The notes: generated from the letters alone by a model not told the origin. A stretch of 64,000 bases of DNA from Haematobia irritans (GCF_050003625.1 NC_134398.1:27869211-27933210); one strand, 5' to 3'. Positions 35,301-44,937 are shown, numbered from the stretch's first letter. A program made the numbers and translations.

Positions 35301-38300
35301 AGCCAAAGGCCAAAATACCCCCAGAGTAATATGAAATGCCACAAACCATGACCTACGTCACAAAACATTTGAATGCGGTATAATTAAGAAGAAATGAAAA
35401 AAACGAATCCAATAGAAGATGTACAGGTTAAAATATGAGATTTCCAACTCTGCTTTTGCTTTTGTGAACATTGATTACAACAAAGTACAAGTTTAAGGTT
35501 GTCACCTTTAAAAACCTGAGATGGGTTTAAGGTTTAAACGTTTTTCTAAGATCATTTGTAGATAGCCTTTAATTATGTCAAAAGATAGAATGGGAGATTT
35601 TGTAAACACTTGTGTCTTAAGTCTTTTGTTTATCTTTGATAGTAGGAATTTCAGTAATTGTTTCTCAAAATGTTTCGTATCTAATTTATTTATTTTTTTT
35701 TATAATTTCAGATAGTGGCCTAAACATAACACCTTGCTCTCTAAGTGATCCCAATAAAAATGAATGCATACGTGGTCTGATATCAACAGTATTACCACAA
35801 TTAAAGGTAAGTGTTAATGGAAATGCCTAATACTTTAGGGGGTCATTTTATGTAATGAAATAAAATTTATGTTCGAAGTGATGTGTTTTTGGGTATAACC
35901 GGGCAAAAAATTTCCTAACTTTTTAAAGCACTAGTCTAACAGCAGTGCTTACCTAAGTGATATAATTTAAGCTTTACTTTATTTTTTGGTAATAGAATAA
36001 ACGAGACCCTATATGTATTTGTCAAGCAGATATTTCGCTTTAATTTTCGAACAAAATCAGCAGTTTGGTAAGCTCTTGCTTACGTAGTAAAAATTAACGC
36101 AATTCATCTCAAAAGCAATAAAGGAAGTGTATCTTGAGATATGCCGTAAATAGGGACATCTCAGCAGAAAAGAAGGCTTTAATCGAAAAAAAAGTAATTG
36201 GCACGGTTTGAGACCAAAATAATCTATCAACATTTGGAGAAAATTTTACCAAAAAACTACCAAATGAAAAAATCTTATTTTCCAAAATTTTATTTCTATA
36301 GAAAATGTTGTCAAAATTGTATTTTTGTAGAAAATGTTGTCACAATTTTATTTCTATAGAAAATTTTGTCAAAATTTTATTTCTACACGCAAAAAAATAA
36401 TTCTTTCCTCCCAAACGAAATTTTAGACAAATAAAGTTCGTTTCTCATTTGCTTTTCGCTGTAAGGAAGTGTATTTGGAAGAAAAGTATATACTTTTTGT
36501 GATAAACGTTTATTCTTTTCCAGGATGTAAAAACAATTTCATAAAGACAAACTCAAAAAAAAAATTTTTTTCTTGCTAATAGCATTTTCCTTCACATCTT
36601 TCTCACATCCACGAAGTTTTCAGTTCTTAACACCTTTTCCTGTAATACCAACAATGTAGAAGAAATTATACGATTTTATATATTTAAATTTTTTTTTTAC
36701 CTTTCGCCTGGACGGAGAATCGAACCGCGAACCATGCACTTTGTAAGCCAAAACACTAACCACTGAGCTATGTACCTATTATGGTCATCAATAGATAAAT
36801 ATCCATATAAGTTATATTTATATAGCATAGCTTGCGGCGCCCACGAACCGAATAAACAAAGTTTATTTAACAGAAACAAACATTTAGTTTGGCACCGTGG
36901 ATCAGTGGTTGCTACGTCCGACTTGCATGCCAAGGGTCGTGGGTTCGATCCCTGCTTCGACCAAAGTTTTTTTTTTTTAACATATATTCCAGATATGTTC
37001 GGAAGATTTCGAAAAAATGTTCAACATTACATTGTAGTATATTAAATTTTGAACTGTAAAATGTGTCTTATTAAAGACCTAAATTCAGAAAAGAACAGTG
37101 TTTGATATAAACGAAATGGACTGTGTTGTTGTTTCAAAAATAACTTTTTTATTGAAAAAATAAAAACTTTGTAACAAACGAATTTTTTTGGTGATAAAAG
37201 TTTAAAATTTTCGAAGCAATTCAAAAAACTCTAACAAAAGAAAAACGTTTTCGGTACACGTTTTCCAAACGTTTTTTTTCTTTGCGTGTATAGAAAATTT
37301 TATTTCTATAAAAATTTTGCCAACATTTTATTTCTATAGAAAATGTTGTAATATTTTATTTCTATAGAAAATTTTATCAGCATTTTATTTCTACAGAAAA
37401 TTTTGTCAAAATTTTATTTCTATAGAAAATTTTGTCAAAATTTTATTTCTATAGAGAATTTTCCCAAAATTTTATTTCTATTAAAAATTTTGTCAAACTT
37501 TTATTTCTGTAGAAATTTTCTGTCAAATTTTTATTTCTATACAAAAATTTTTCAAAATTTTATTTCTATAAAATTTTGTCAATTTTTTTGCAATAGAAAA
37601 GTTTGTCAAAATTTTATTTGTATAGAAGATTTTGTCAAAATTTTATTTCTTTAGAAAAAGTTGTCAAAATGTTGTCAAATCTTTATATAGAAAATGTTGT
37701 CACAATTTTATTTCTGTAGAAAAATTCTGTCAAAATTTTATTTCTATAGAAATTTTTTTTCAAAATTGTATTTCTATAAAAAAAAACTCTGTCAAATTTT
37801 ATTTCTATAGAGAATTTTCCCAATATTTTATTTCTATAGAAAATTTTGTCTAATTTTTTTTTCTATAGAAAATATTGTGATATTTTATTTTTATAGAACA
37901 TTTTGTCAAAATTTTATTTCTATAGAAAATTTTGTCAAAATTTTATTTCTATAGAAAATTTTGTCAAAATGTTATTTCTATAGAAAATTTTGTCCAAATT
38001 TTACTTCTATAGAAAGTTTTGTCAAAATTTTATTTCTATAGAAAATTTTGTCAACATTTTATTTCTGTAGAAAAATTCTGTCAAAATTTTATTTTATATA
38101 AAATTTTTTTTCAAAATTTTATTTCTATACAAAATTCTGTCAAATTTTATTTCTATAGAGAATTTTCCAAAAATTTTATTTCTATTAAAAATTTTGTCAA
38201 ATTTTTTTTTCTGTAGAAATTTTCTGTCAAAATTTTATTTCTATACAAAAATTTTTCAAACTTTCATTTCTATAAAAAATTCTGTCAAATTTTATTTCTG

Positions 38301-41300
38301 TAGAGAATTTGTCCCAAAAATATATATAGGAAATTTTGTCACAATTTTATTTTGTCCCAAAAATTTTTTTCTATAGAACATTTTGTCAAAATTTTATTTC
38401 TATGGAAAAATTTGCCAAATTTTATTTCTATGGAAAATTTTGTCAACATTTTATTTCCGTAGAAAAATTCTGTCACAATTTTATTTCTATAAAATTTTTT
38501 TCCAAAATTTTATTTCTATAGAAAATTTTGTCACAATTTTATTTCTATAGAGAATTTTCCCAACATTTTATTTCGATAGAATGTTTTGTCAAAATTTTAT
38601 TTCTATAGAAAATTTTGTAAATTTTTTTTCTATAGAAAATTTTGTCAACGTCTTATTTCTATAATTTTTTTATTTTATTTCTATAGAAAATTTTGTCAGA
38701 ATTGTTTAATCTATAGAACATTTTGTCAAAATGTTATTTCTATAGAAAATTTTGTCCAAATTTTACTTCTATAGAAAGTTTTGTCAAAATTTTATTTCTA
38801 TAGAAAATTTTGTCAACAATTTTATTTCTGTAGAAAAATTCTGTCAAAATTTTATGCTTATAGAAAATTTTTTCAAAATTTTATTTCTTTAAAAAATTCT
38901 GTCAAATTTTATTTCTATAGAGAATTTTCGCAAAATTGTATTTCTATAAAAAATTTTGTCACAATTTTATTTCTATAGAAAATTTTGTCAACATTTTATG
39001 TCTGTAGAAATTTTCTGTCAAAATTTTATTTCTATACAAAAATTTTTCAAAATTTTATTTCTATAAAAAATTCTGTCAAATTTTATTTCTATAGAGAATT
39101 TTCCCAAAATTTTATTTCTATAGAAAGTTTTGTCAAAATTTTATTTCTATAGATATTTTCTTTCTATAGAACATTTTGTCAAAATTTTATTTCTTGTTGT
39201 TGTTTTTTTTATTGCAGCTTAAAACCATACATTGACTAAACTACAAGTGTAGATTAACCAACAGAGGAAAAGAATGTTTGTCAAATTTATTTGGGCAAAG
39301 CCCTATAGACTGCAAGATTGTTGGGTGGACGCACGTTTCGGAATTACCACATTCCTCATCAACATCCTCTACTGGTAGCAAAACTATCAACCAATTATCA
39401 GAATAAATTCAGGCAGTTCATTAAACCCAACAATGAACCACACTTGAACCTTCCGAAAAATGGCTTTACATTGATAGCCGGCTTATGCCGAAATAAATTC
39501 GAAACAAACATATCTCTTTTCCTATGACACTGTCAAATCATCGATTTGAGTTCAGTTGGCTGGGCTTATTTTGAGCGTCTTCTCTTCTTTTTCCATTCGT
39601 TTTGTTTTGTATTGTTGGTTTTGTTCTTTAAGCATTGTTGTTGTTTTTTTATTGCAGCTTAAAACTATACATTGACTAAACTACAAGTGTAGCTTAACCA
39701 ATAGAGGAAAAGAATGTTTGTCAAAAAAAACATTTCTATAGAAAAATTTACCAAATTTTATATCTATGGACAATTTTGTCAATATATTATTTCCGTAGAA
39801 AAATTCTGTCACAATTTTATTTTTATAGAAATTTTTTCCAAAATTTTATTTCTATAAACAATTCTGTCAAATTTTATTTTTAAAGAGAATTTTCCCAACA
39901 TTTTATTTCGATAGAATGTTTTGTCAAAATTTTATTTCTATAGAAAATTTTGTAATTTTTTTTCTATAGAAAGTTTTGTCAACATCTACAATTTTTTTTA
40001 TTTTATTTCTATAAAAAATTTTGTCTAAATTTTATTTGTGTAGAAAATTTTGTCAAAATTTTATTTCTATAGAAAATTGTTTCAATTTTTTTATTTCTAT
40101 AAAAAAAAATCTGTCAAATTTTATTTCTATAGAGAATTTTCCCAAAATTTTATTTCTATAGAAAGTTTTGTCAATTTTTTTTCTATAGAAAATTTTGTCA
40201 ACATCTTATTTCTATAATTTTTTTATTTTATTTCTATAAAAAATTTTGTCAAATTTTATTCACATTATTTAGTTCAAGCCGAACTAAGCAAATATAATTA
40301 AAATTTTATTTCTATAGAAAATTTTTTCAAAATTCTATTTCTATAGAAAATTTTTGTCAAAATTTTATTTCTATAGAAAATTGTGTCAAAATTGTATTTC
40401 TATAGAAAATTTTGTCAAAATTTAATTTTTATAGAAAATTTTGTCAAAATTTTATATCTATAGAAAATTTTGTCAAAATTTTATTTTTATACAGTGTACT
40501 CGCGGTAACGTGAACACCGCATAACGTGAACAAACTACTCCGTAACGGTGAAAAACATGAAATTTTACGTTAAAGGCAGATCTAGTTTGGCTTTTTCGTG
40601 AATTTTAATTATTCATTTAAATTGCTTTATAACTACATACCTACTGATATTTTTTCGATCTCTTTTTTTTTTAATTTTTTCATGAAATTAAATTAAGTTT
40701 TTAATTTTACTAATAACGAAATTAAGGACTATGACGCTAGAACGTGTAAAACTCCCGAATATGGCAATTTTTTGTTCGGAAATTCGCTGAAGTTCGCTAA
40801 CGTGAATATTTTCGCTATCGTGAACTCTCTAGGTTTTAATTAGTTAACGTTACCTCGAGTGCACTGTGCAAGATTTTGTCAAAATTTTATTTCTTTAGAA
40901 AATTTTGTCAAAATTTTATTTCTATATCAGTGCTCCTTAGTTGGAGAGGAATAATTTGTAAAATCTACCAAAACATAAAGAATTCTACCAATCTACCAAA
41001 CAGTAAAAAATATACCATTTTGGTAGAATTCTATCAACTGTGGCAACCGTGGTAACTAGGTCAGGCCAGGAGAAGTGTGACATAGTGGGTCAGAGATTTT
41101 GACTATTTGTAGATATTTAGGAACTTTATGTCCATATTCTCATGGGTGTCGTTGTTGTAATTTCAGAGGGTTTTCATTTTTCTGGATTACATGGAAACGA
41201 CTAAATGTATTTGCAACGTTTTTTTCGATTTTTTATATATACTTTTAAAAAAAGAAGCACAAAGAAAAAAATGCATTTTTTGAGTATAGGTATAAAAGTG

Positions 41301-44300
41301 GCCACATTACAATTGAAATATCTCAGAAAACACTTAAGAATAAAATTTTTCCTCTTTTGATGCTGAGAAATAGCCAAATTTCCTATATTTTGATGTATAA
41401 TTGGCTATTCATCTTGGAGGTGCTCAATATTTAAAACACATGTTTTGTTCAAAGTACACGCAAAAAACAATGAACCCACCATGAACGAAACTTTTGGTTA
41501 ATTTTAAAAAAATTTAACTTAACTTTTTACGCACGCTGATGTCACGCCGATATCAAAAAAATTGGTAAATATTTCTCGACAAATTAAAGAATATTTGTTA
41601 GATATAATTTTTTTCACTATTTAAAGGAAATTTTTGTAGTTTAAGGGAAAAAATTGCAGTTCAGAATTGTAAAAATGTCTTTAGTGACATATGTAGGTTC
41701 AAGATGAGCGCATTATTGTGGGAGACACGAATTCAGTAAATCTTTATGCTTAATTTGTGGACAAGTTTTTCCGTTTTTAGTTCATTTAAATGTTGCGTGA
41801 TATATAAACTTTTAATTTTTTTCTTTTAACTTTTCTTATAATAAAATTTCTTTTTTCTTTCGATTTTTATTTAAAGAATGATATACCTGAATATGGAATG
41901 AGTTCATTGGATCCCTATTTTTATACTCGTGGTATTTTCCGTTATGCCAATGATGGCATTCAAGGAGGACTTTTAATTAAGAATATGCAAATTCATGGCA
42001 TATCGAATTTACAAGTGAAATCTTTTATTGGAAATTTCACTGACAATAGCCTAATTGTTAAATTGGGCATGGAAATTAAACAACTCAAAGCTGATGGACA
42101 ATTTAAGGCTGATGTGAAATTCGGAGGTTTACGTTTGGTACCCAAAGGACCCTTCAATATTACAATAGGTAAGTAAAGGAAGAGCAAAATTGTAATAAAA
42201 TAGAAATAAAAAAATTTATAAAGACCACAAACAAATATCACCAAAATATTTCGTACTTAAAAAGTTTATTTACGTTTATTTAGATTTAGTTAAGAATCAA
42301 TACCAAAATCCTTAAAGGAAGTTCAAAATCTTTGGATCCAAGTAAACTTTTTTTTGAGTGTATATTTTATGTCAATCGCATAATTAATTAGACATAAAAT
42401 ATGTAATTGATTAAAAAAATTATTTATTTCTTAAACACTTCCAATTAATTTTAATTAATTGATTCAATAAAAATTTTAATTTATTTTTGTCAAGACTCAA
42501 TTTATTACACCCTGCGCCACACTGTGGAACATGGTATTATAAGTTAGTGCATATGTTTGTAACACCCAGAAGGAGACGAGATAGACACATGGTGTCTTTG
42601 GCAATAATGCTCAGGGTGGGTCCCTGAGTCGATATAACCACGTCCGTCTGTCCGTATGTCTGTCCGTCTGTCTGTGAACACATTTTTGTGATCAAAGTCT
42701 AGGTCGCAATTTAAGTCCAATCGCCTTCAAATTTGGCACATGTTCCTAATTTGGGTCAGAATAGAACCCTATTGATTTTGGAAGAAATCGGTTCAGATTT
42801 TGATATAGCTCCCATATATATCTTTAGCCCGATATGCACTAATATGGACCCAGCAGCCAGAGTTTTATACCGATTTGCTTGAAATTTTGTACAAACATAA
42901 CACTTAGTCGTATAGTCAAGTGTGCAAAATTTGATTGAAATCGGTTCAGATTTAGATATGGCCCCAGAAGCCAGACTTTTGGCCGAATTTGGTTGAAATT
43001 TTGCACTAGGAGTACAATTAGTAGTATAGTCAAGTGTGCAAAATTTGATTGAAAGCGGTTCAGATTTAGATATAGCTCCCATATATATCTTTCGCCCGAT
43101 ATGGACTAATATGGTCCTAAAAGCCCGAGTTTTGGCCCAATTTGGTTGAAATTTTGCACAGGGTGTAGATTTAGTATTGTAGCTATGCGTGCCAAATTTA
43201 GTTGAAATCGATTCAGATTTAGATATAGCTCCCATATATATCTTTCGCCCGATATGCACTTATATAGACCCAGAAGCCAGAGTTTTATCCCGATTAGCTT
43301 AAAATTTTGCACAAGGAGTACACTTGGTCGTATAGTCATGTGTGCCAAATTTGATTGAAATCGGTACAGATTTAGATATAGCTCCCATATATGTGTTTTT
43401 CTGATTTCGACAAAAATGGTCAAAATACCAACATTTTCCTCGTTAAATCGCCACTGCTCAGTCGAAAAGTTGTAAAAATGACTCTAATTTTCCTAAATTT
43501 CTAATACATATATATCGAGCGATAAATCATAAATAAACTTTTGCGAAGTTTCCTTAAAATTGCTTCAGATTTAAATGTTTCCCATATTTATTTTTTACTA
43601 ACATTGTGTTCCAACCTAGTGCATTAGCCGACTTAAATTTTGAGTCTATAGATTTTGTAAAAGTCTATCAAATTCTGTCCCAATCGAGTGATATTTAAAT
43701 GTATGTATTTGGGACAAACCTTTATATATAGCACCCAACGGATGTGATATGGTATCGAAAATTTAGATCTACAAAGTGGTGCAGGGTATAATATAGTCGG
43801 CCCCGCCCGACTTTAGACTTTCCATACTTGTTTTTATATTGCGGTATTGTTTTATTTATTGTAATATTACATATTTGTTAATAATTGTTGTAAATTTAGA
43901 TTGAAACAGTAAAAAAAAAAACAGTCAAAAAATTTATTGGATCGATTTTTGTTTTTTATTAAAAAAAAAATGGTTTCTGTTTAAATTTTATTAACGATAT
44001 TTTCTATTTAATTTAATTCACAGATAATATTAAAGCTGTGGCCTTAACTGATGGCAAATTGTTGACCACTGAATCGGGTATGAGATTACAATTACAACGT
44101 TTAAATGCCAATGTAGCTGTTGGTAATGCCAAAATCATAGCCAATGGTATTTTCTCAGATCGCAATTTAAGTGAGTTTTTATTTTGTTTTTAGTTTTATT
44201 TATCATCTAATTTTTATTCGTCTTGTTACTTTTTTTAGATACTATGATCTTGAATTTAGTTAATGAAAATCTTCCTGAAATTACCCGTGTCGGTATACCA

Positions 44301-44390
44301 GCTACCCGTGAACAATGGGCTCCCATATTGGTGGAACACATTAATAATTTCTTTGCCAATGTTCCTTTGGAGAAATTCCTAATACCTTAG
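22760..44390 (+). CDS. Takeout / juvenile-hormone-binding-protein family, secreted, five exons
   Basis: Joined exons 22760-22985, 35712-35806, 41877-42168, 44024-44170 and 44239-44390 give 912 bp: 303 residues plus stop, with all phases compatible. The chosen ATG starts a signal peptide (MQLLMLQSSLAIMALIGSSQ). The codon 60 bp upstream in frame is GTG, not a usual eukaryotic start. Residues 25-79 are a polar low-complexity linker. The family core begins at the conserved pair Cys84...Cys94 (TPCSLSDPNKNEC), continues through IPEYGMSSLDPYF, and ends with VPLEKFLIP. The fold is a tubular lipid-binding barrel. Members are secreted and bind small hydrophobic ligands, in some insects juvenile hormone; the ligand here is unknown. 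Takeout proteins are usually about 240-260 residues, so this one is long because of the linker. Introns are 12,726, 6,070, 1,855 and 68 bp. There is no sign of inactivation. Confidence 0.9.
22986..24311 (+). other. Intron 1, proximal unique part
   Basis: No coding sequence recognised. It contains a 45-bp tandem duplication (23831-23875 and 23876-23921, each with TATTCTTATAAGGAGGTCAT) and one copy of the recurrent GTCTTAAGTCTTTTG motif at 23623-23637. Confidence 0.45.
24312..24780 (+). repeat. Intronic 29-bp minisatellite block
   Basis: About 16 units in forward orientation. Many carry GTTAAAA instead of GTCAAAA in the first half and ACTATAG instead of TCTATAG in the second, showing local spread of variants. 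No element end is recognised at either side. Confidence 0.85.
24781..25247 (+). other. Intron 1 spacer, nothing recognised
   Basis: AT-rich sequence with no gene. The phrase CCCGGAAGTGGTGC near 24905 and GCACCACTTCTTAAG near 25003 form an imperfect inverted pair about 100 bp apart, with a related phrase (GCACTACTTCCGGATC) at 56034. This suggests a small decayed transposon. Confidence 0.35.
25261..25597 (+). mobile_element. tRNA-derived SINE with 13-bp target duplication
   Basis: A tRNA-like head with box A TGGTGCAATGG (25272) and box B GGTTCGATTC (25316) is followed by a SINE body and a 3' segment (about 25537-25592) nearly identical to the 3' end of the LINE at 1352-1410. The short tail is CCTAA-like. 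TAACCTACTTGAT at 25248-25260 and 25598-25610 is the target duplication. The tRNA isotype is not assignable. Confidence 0.92.
25946..26461. mobile_element. 516-bp TIR element (MITE) with TA target
   Basis: Left terminus CACTCAAAAAAAAGTGAAC; right terminus GTTCACTGTTTTTTCAGTG. The reverse complement of the right end matches the left with few mismatches. Flanking TA dinucleotides (25944-25945 and 26462-26463) and the surrounding array motif ACTATAG identify the insertion site. No ORF. Related truncated copies are at 41457-41800 (reverse) and 47380-47590. Confidence 0.82.
26462..28163 (+). repeat. 29-bp minisatellite with 11-unit higher-order repeat
   Basis: Forward units, many with ACTATA in place of TCTATA. 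A distinctive inverted unit (TTTATAGAAATAAAATTTTG) recurs near 26722, 27041 and 27678. The spacings, about 319 and 637 bp, are 11 and 22 times 29 bp, so blocks of 11 units were duplicated. Confidence 0.88.
28421..30811 (+). other. Intron 1 middle part, mainly unique
   Basis: No exon or RNA gene recognised. It has one reverse copy of the recurrent AAACAAAAGACTTAAGACAC motif at 29396-29415, a T-run near 30246-30277, and a hairpin terminus ATACCCTGCGTCACACTGTG...GGTATTATAA at about 30531-30560, identical in style to the TE-A end at 42505. That terminus suggests a TE-A fragment of a few hundred bp. Confidence 0.4.
30812..32405 (+). repeat. Minisatellite element with left end, truncated right end
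   Basis: It begins with a diverged left end (CACTCGTGCCAAAAATAATA near 30823), then degenerate 29-bp units from about 30970. Variants such as CCAAATTTTATGTATAT recur as blocks (about 31115 and 31575). It is interrupted by a SINE fragment at 31975-32132. No right end is seen before the next repeat. Confidence 0.75.
31975..32132 (-). mobile_element. SINE fragment, tail end only
   Basis: Minus-strand SINE of the family at 25261, truncated at its 5' side. It keeps two GGTTA pentamers, the LINE-like 3' segment and part of the body. Flanking ATTTCTATAG on both sides could be a target duplication, but the same phrase is part of the surrounding minisatellite. Confidence 0.8.
32406..33850 (+). repeat. 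TE-A copy with ~154-bp internal tandem units
   Basis: The first ~75 bp (CACCCAGAGAAGG, preceded by TA) look like the end of a TIR element related to 48840. From about 32480 the TE-A body follows: AACACCCAGAAGGAGACGAG-like start, GTCCGTCTGTCCGTG, then tandem units whose phrase TGCACAGGGAGTAGAATTAG starts at 32811, 32964 and 33260, with a variant at 33118 (about 153-bp steps) and a short partial unit at 33316. It ends at CGACTTTAGACTTTCCTTAC, then TTGTTTT. No coding capacity. Confidence 0.75.
33851..35711 (+). other. Intron 1 distal part
   Basis: About 1.9 kb of AT-rich, mostly unique sequence. The 72-codon ORF at 34385 is hydrophobic low-complexity translation without recognised domain. A recurrent GTGTCTTAAGTCTTTTGTTT motif lies at about 35612-35631, about 80 bp before the exon 2 acceptor. 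Confidence 0.45.
35712..35806 (+). CDS. Takeout-like gene, coding exon 2
   Basis: 95 bp. The acceptor TAATTTCAG and donor AAAG|GTAAGT are both canonical. It encodes the completing base pair of Asn76 and residues 77-107, including the family cysteine pair and the sequon Asn80-Ile-Thr. Confidence 0.9.
35807..36199 (+). other. Intron 2 proximal part
   Basis: No gene or recognised repeat; AT-rich unique sequence after the GTAAGT donor. Confidence 0.4.
36705..36776 (-). repeat. tRNA-like pol III promoter head (minus)
   Basis: On the minus strand box A TAGCTCAGTGG (36770-36760) and box B GGTTCGATTC (36726-36717) are spaced as in a tRNA. The overall length (~72 nt) and the ends fit a tRNA-derived sequence. 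The anticodon arm is not a clean five-pair stem, so a functional tRNA is unlikely. Confidence 0.65.
36891..36962 (+). repeat. tRNA-like pol III promoter head (plus)
   Basis: Box A TGGATCAGTGG (36898) and box B GGTTCGATCC (36942), followed by CTGCTTCGACC. It is clearly related to the head of the SINE at 25261 (which has GTGGGTTCGATTCCTGCTAC). It is followed by a T-run (36967-36978) that could terminate pol III. Not a functional tRNA by its anticodon arm. Confidence 0.68.
39194..39726 (+). repeat. Internal region bounded by two ~90-bp direct repeats
   Basis: The two direct repeats (about 39195-39287 and 39639-39726) begin TTGTTGTTTTTTTATTGCAG and contain AAACTACAAGTGTAG and AGGAAAAGAATGTTTGTCAA. 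They enclose about 350 bp with ATGGACGC-like phrases (GGTGGACGCACGTTTCGG). A single diverged unit of the same family occurs at 55097-55230 and again at 63840-63965. The arrangement resembles a small LTR-type or terminal-direct-repeat element, but the family is not recognised. The 69-codon ORF at 39318 has no known motif. Confidence 0.5.
40492..40866. mobile_element. 375-bp pogo/Tigger-like MITE
   Basis: The termini CAGTGTACTCGCGGTAACGT and (reverse-complemented) CAGTGCACTCGAGGTAACGT are inverted repeats of about 24 bp. TA precedes the left end; the right flank TG is a one-base departure from TA in the array context. CAGT-type ends with TA targets are typical of pogo/Tigger elements. Subterminal GTGAAC phrases repeat inside. 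No ORF. Confidence 0.65.
41056..41456 (+). other. Intron 2 distal unique part
   Basis: No gene seen; AT-rich sequence between two transposon remnants. Confidence 0.4.
41457..41800 (-). mobile_element. Truncated TIR element related to 25946
   Basis: It starts at a TA with CACGCAAAAAACAATGAACC and reads as the reverse complement of about 26040-26461 (shared phrase TTAGTGACATATGTAGGTTC against GAACTTCGTATGTCACTAAA). The far end is missing. Homology fades near 41800, just before exon 3. Confidence 0.72.
41877..42168 (+). CDS. Takeout-like gene, coding exon 3
   Basis: 292 bp. The acceptor is TTTAAAG, with a weak polypyrimidine tract, and the donor is ATAG|GTAAGT. It encodes residues 108-204, the central barrel, with the recognisable run IPEYGMSSLDPYF and the strand pattern ADGQFKADVKFGGLRLVPKG. 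A remnant of a TIR element ends less than 100 bp upstream of the acceptor. Confidence 0.93.
42169..42504 (+). other. Intron 3, proximal unique part
   Basis: No gene or recognised repeat; short AT-rich sequence. Confidence 0.4.
42505..43832 (+). repeat. TE-A copy in intron 3, near complete
   Basis: It begins with a hairpin-like terminus (ACACCCTGCGCCACACTGTG...GGTATTATAA), then ACACCCAGAAGGAGACGAG and GTCCGTCTGTCC, then four to five tandem units with AGATATAGCTCCCATATATA, and ends CCCGACTTTAGACTTTCC, then ATACTTG. It parallels 32480-33850 along its length. The overlapping minus-strand ORFs of 64-167 codons follow the repeat period and are not genes. Confidence 0.8.
44024..44170 (+). CDS. Takeout-like gene, coding exon 4
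   Basis: 147 bp. Acceptor TTAATTCACAG, donor TTTAA|GTGAGT. Encodes residues 205-253 with alternating strand residues (MRLQLQRLNANVAVG), as in the C-terminal half of the family fold. Confidence 0.93.
44239..44390 (+). CDS. Takeout-like gene, terminal coding exon 5
   Basis: 152 bp after a 68-bp intron, whose acceptor is ACTTTTTTTAG. Encodes residues 254-303, the C-terminal amphipathic helix (NLVNENLPEI, then WAPILVEHINNFFANVP) and the usual family ending (PLEKFLIP), then TAG. Confidence 0.95.
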
Positions 44391-44547
44391 ACAAATTTTA
44401 CGCACATACAAAACCAAAAATTCTCTAATTTAATAACTCACATTTATTTGTTCTCTCCCACCCACACCCCCACAAAATTTCACAAAATATTTTTACATCT
44501 AATTTATAGTTAGGATTTTAGTATTTAAGATATCATTTTTTTTTTAT

Positions 44548-44553
44548 AATAAA
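44548..44553 (+). terminator. Polyadenylation signal of the takeout-like gene
   Basis: AATAAA 158 bp after the stop codon, followed by CACAAATTGTTCTTT, a T-rich downstream element. It is the first canonical hexamer in the 3' UTR. Confidence 0.7.
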
Positions 44554-44937
44554 CACAAATTGTTCTTTATTTATTATTTAATAAAAAAAAAAATACACAC
44601 AAGACAGAGATACAAATTATTAATATATTGAAATAGTCTTTTGGTCGCTTTCTCATTCATCGATTAGATAATAAGCCAGCTTGTAGAAAAATATTTGTAG
44701 GCGTATTTGCTGTTTTATCGACCCGATACAAGCATTTGTAGGGATAGTGATTAAATTTGTGGCATATTTTTAGGGTCCACTGATTTATGTTGAAGCTTTT
44801 CCCATTATGTTATATCATAGTTCCCATATTATCAGAGGAGCTTTTTAATGGGCATGTAGCATATTTTTAGGGGTGTTTTGATTTATGCACAAAACGTATG
44901 CTAACGTAAATATTAAAACAAAGTTTTAGGAGACAAA
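44554..44937. other. Downstream of the takeout-like gene, nothing recognised
   Basis: AT-rich sequence. A phrase of about 30 bp (GCATATTTTTAGGG...TGATTTATG) occurs twice, near 44762 and 44859. Confidence 0.4.

Larger units (their letters stand above)
36386..37288. mobile_element. 903-bp TIR element carrying two divergent tRNA-like heads
   Basis: Left terminus CACGCAAAAAAATAATTC; right terminus TTTTTTTTCTTTGCGTG; flanked by TA (36384-36385 and 37289-37290) inside the array motif TCTATAG. Inside are two tRNA-like segments, one on each strand (36705-36776 minus, 36891-36962 plus), facing away from each other. A right-half relative lies at 57296-57641. No transposase ORF. Confidence 0.8.
36200..41055 (+). 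repeat. Large minisatellite element nested with three insertions (intron 2)
   Basis: A diverged left end (GAGACCAAAATAATCTATCA near 36209, then ACCAAAAAACTACCAAATG) is followed by 29-bp arrays at 36280-36385, 37291-39193, 39727-40490 and 40868-40925. The right end is GTTGGAGAGGAATAATTTG (about 40938), then CTACCAAACAGTAAAA, then CAACTGTGGCAACCGTGG (about 41036-41053). The insertions are the TIR element at 36386, the paired repeat at 39194-39726 and the Tigger-like element at 40492. This one element and its passengers make up about 80% of intron 2. Confidence 0.78.

Noticed and set aside
37403..38978. Many 60-100-codon ORFs rich in Phe, Tyr, Ile, Lys (typified by [20 protein letters not shown])
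   Set aside because: They are frame-shifting translations of the 29-bp minisatellite, seen in every array and both orientations; 29 bp cycles through all three frames. Not genes.
42756..43423. Minus-strand ORFs up to 167 codons in intron 3
   Set aside because: They repeat with the TE-A unit length and contain no domain; same pattern in other TE-A copies.
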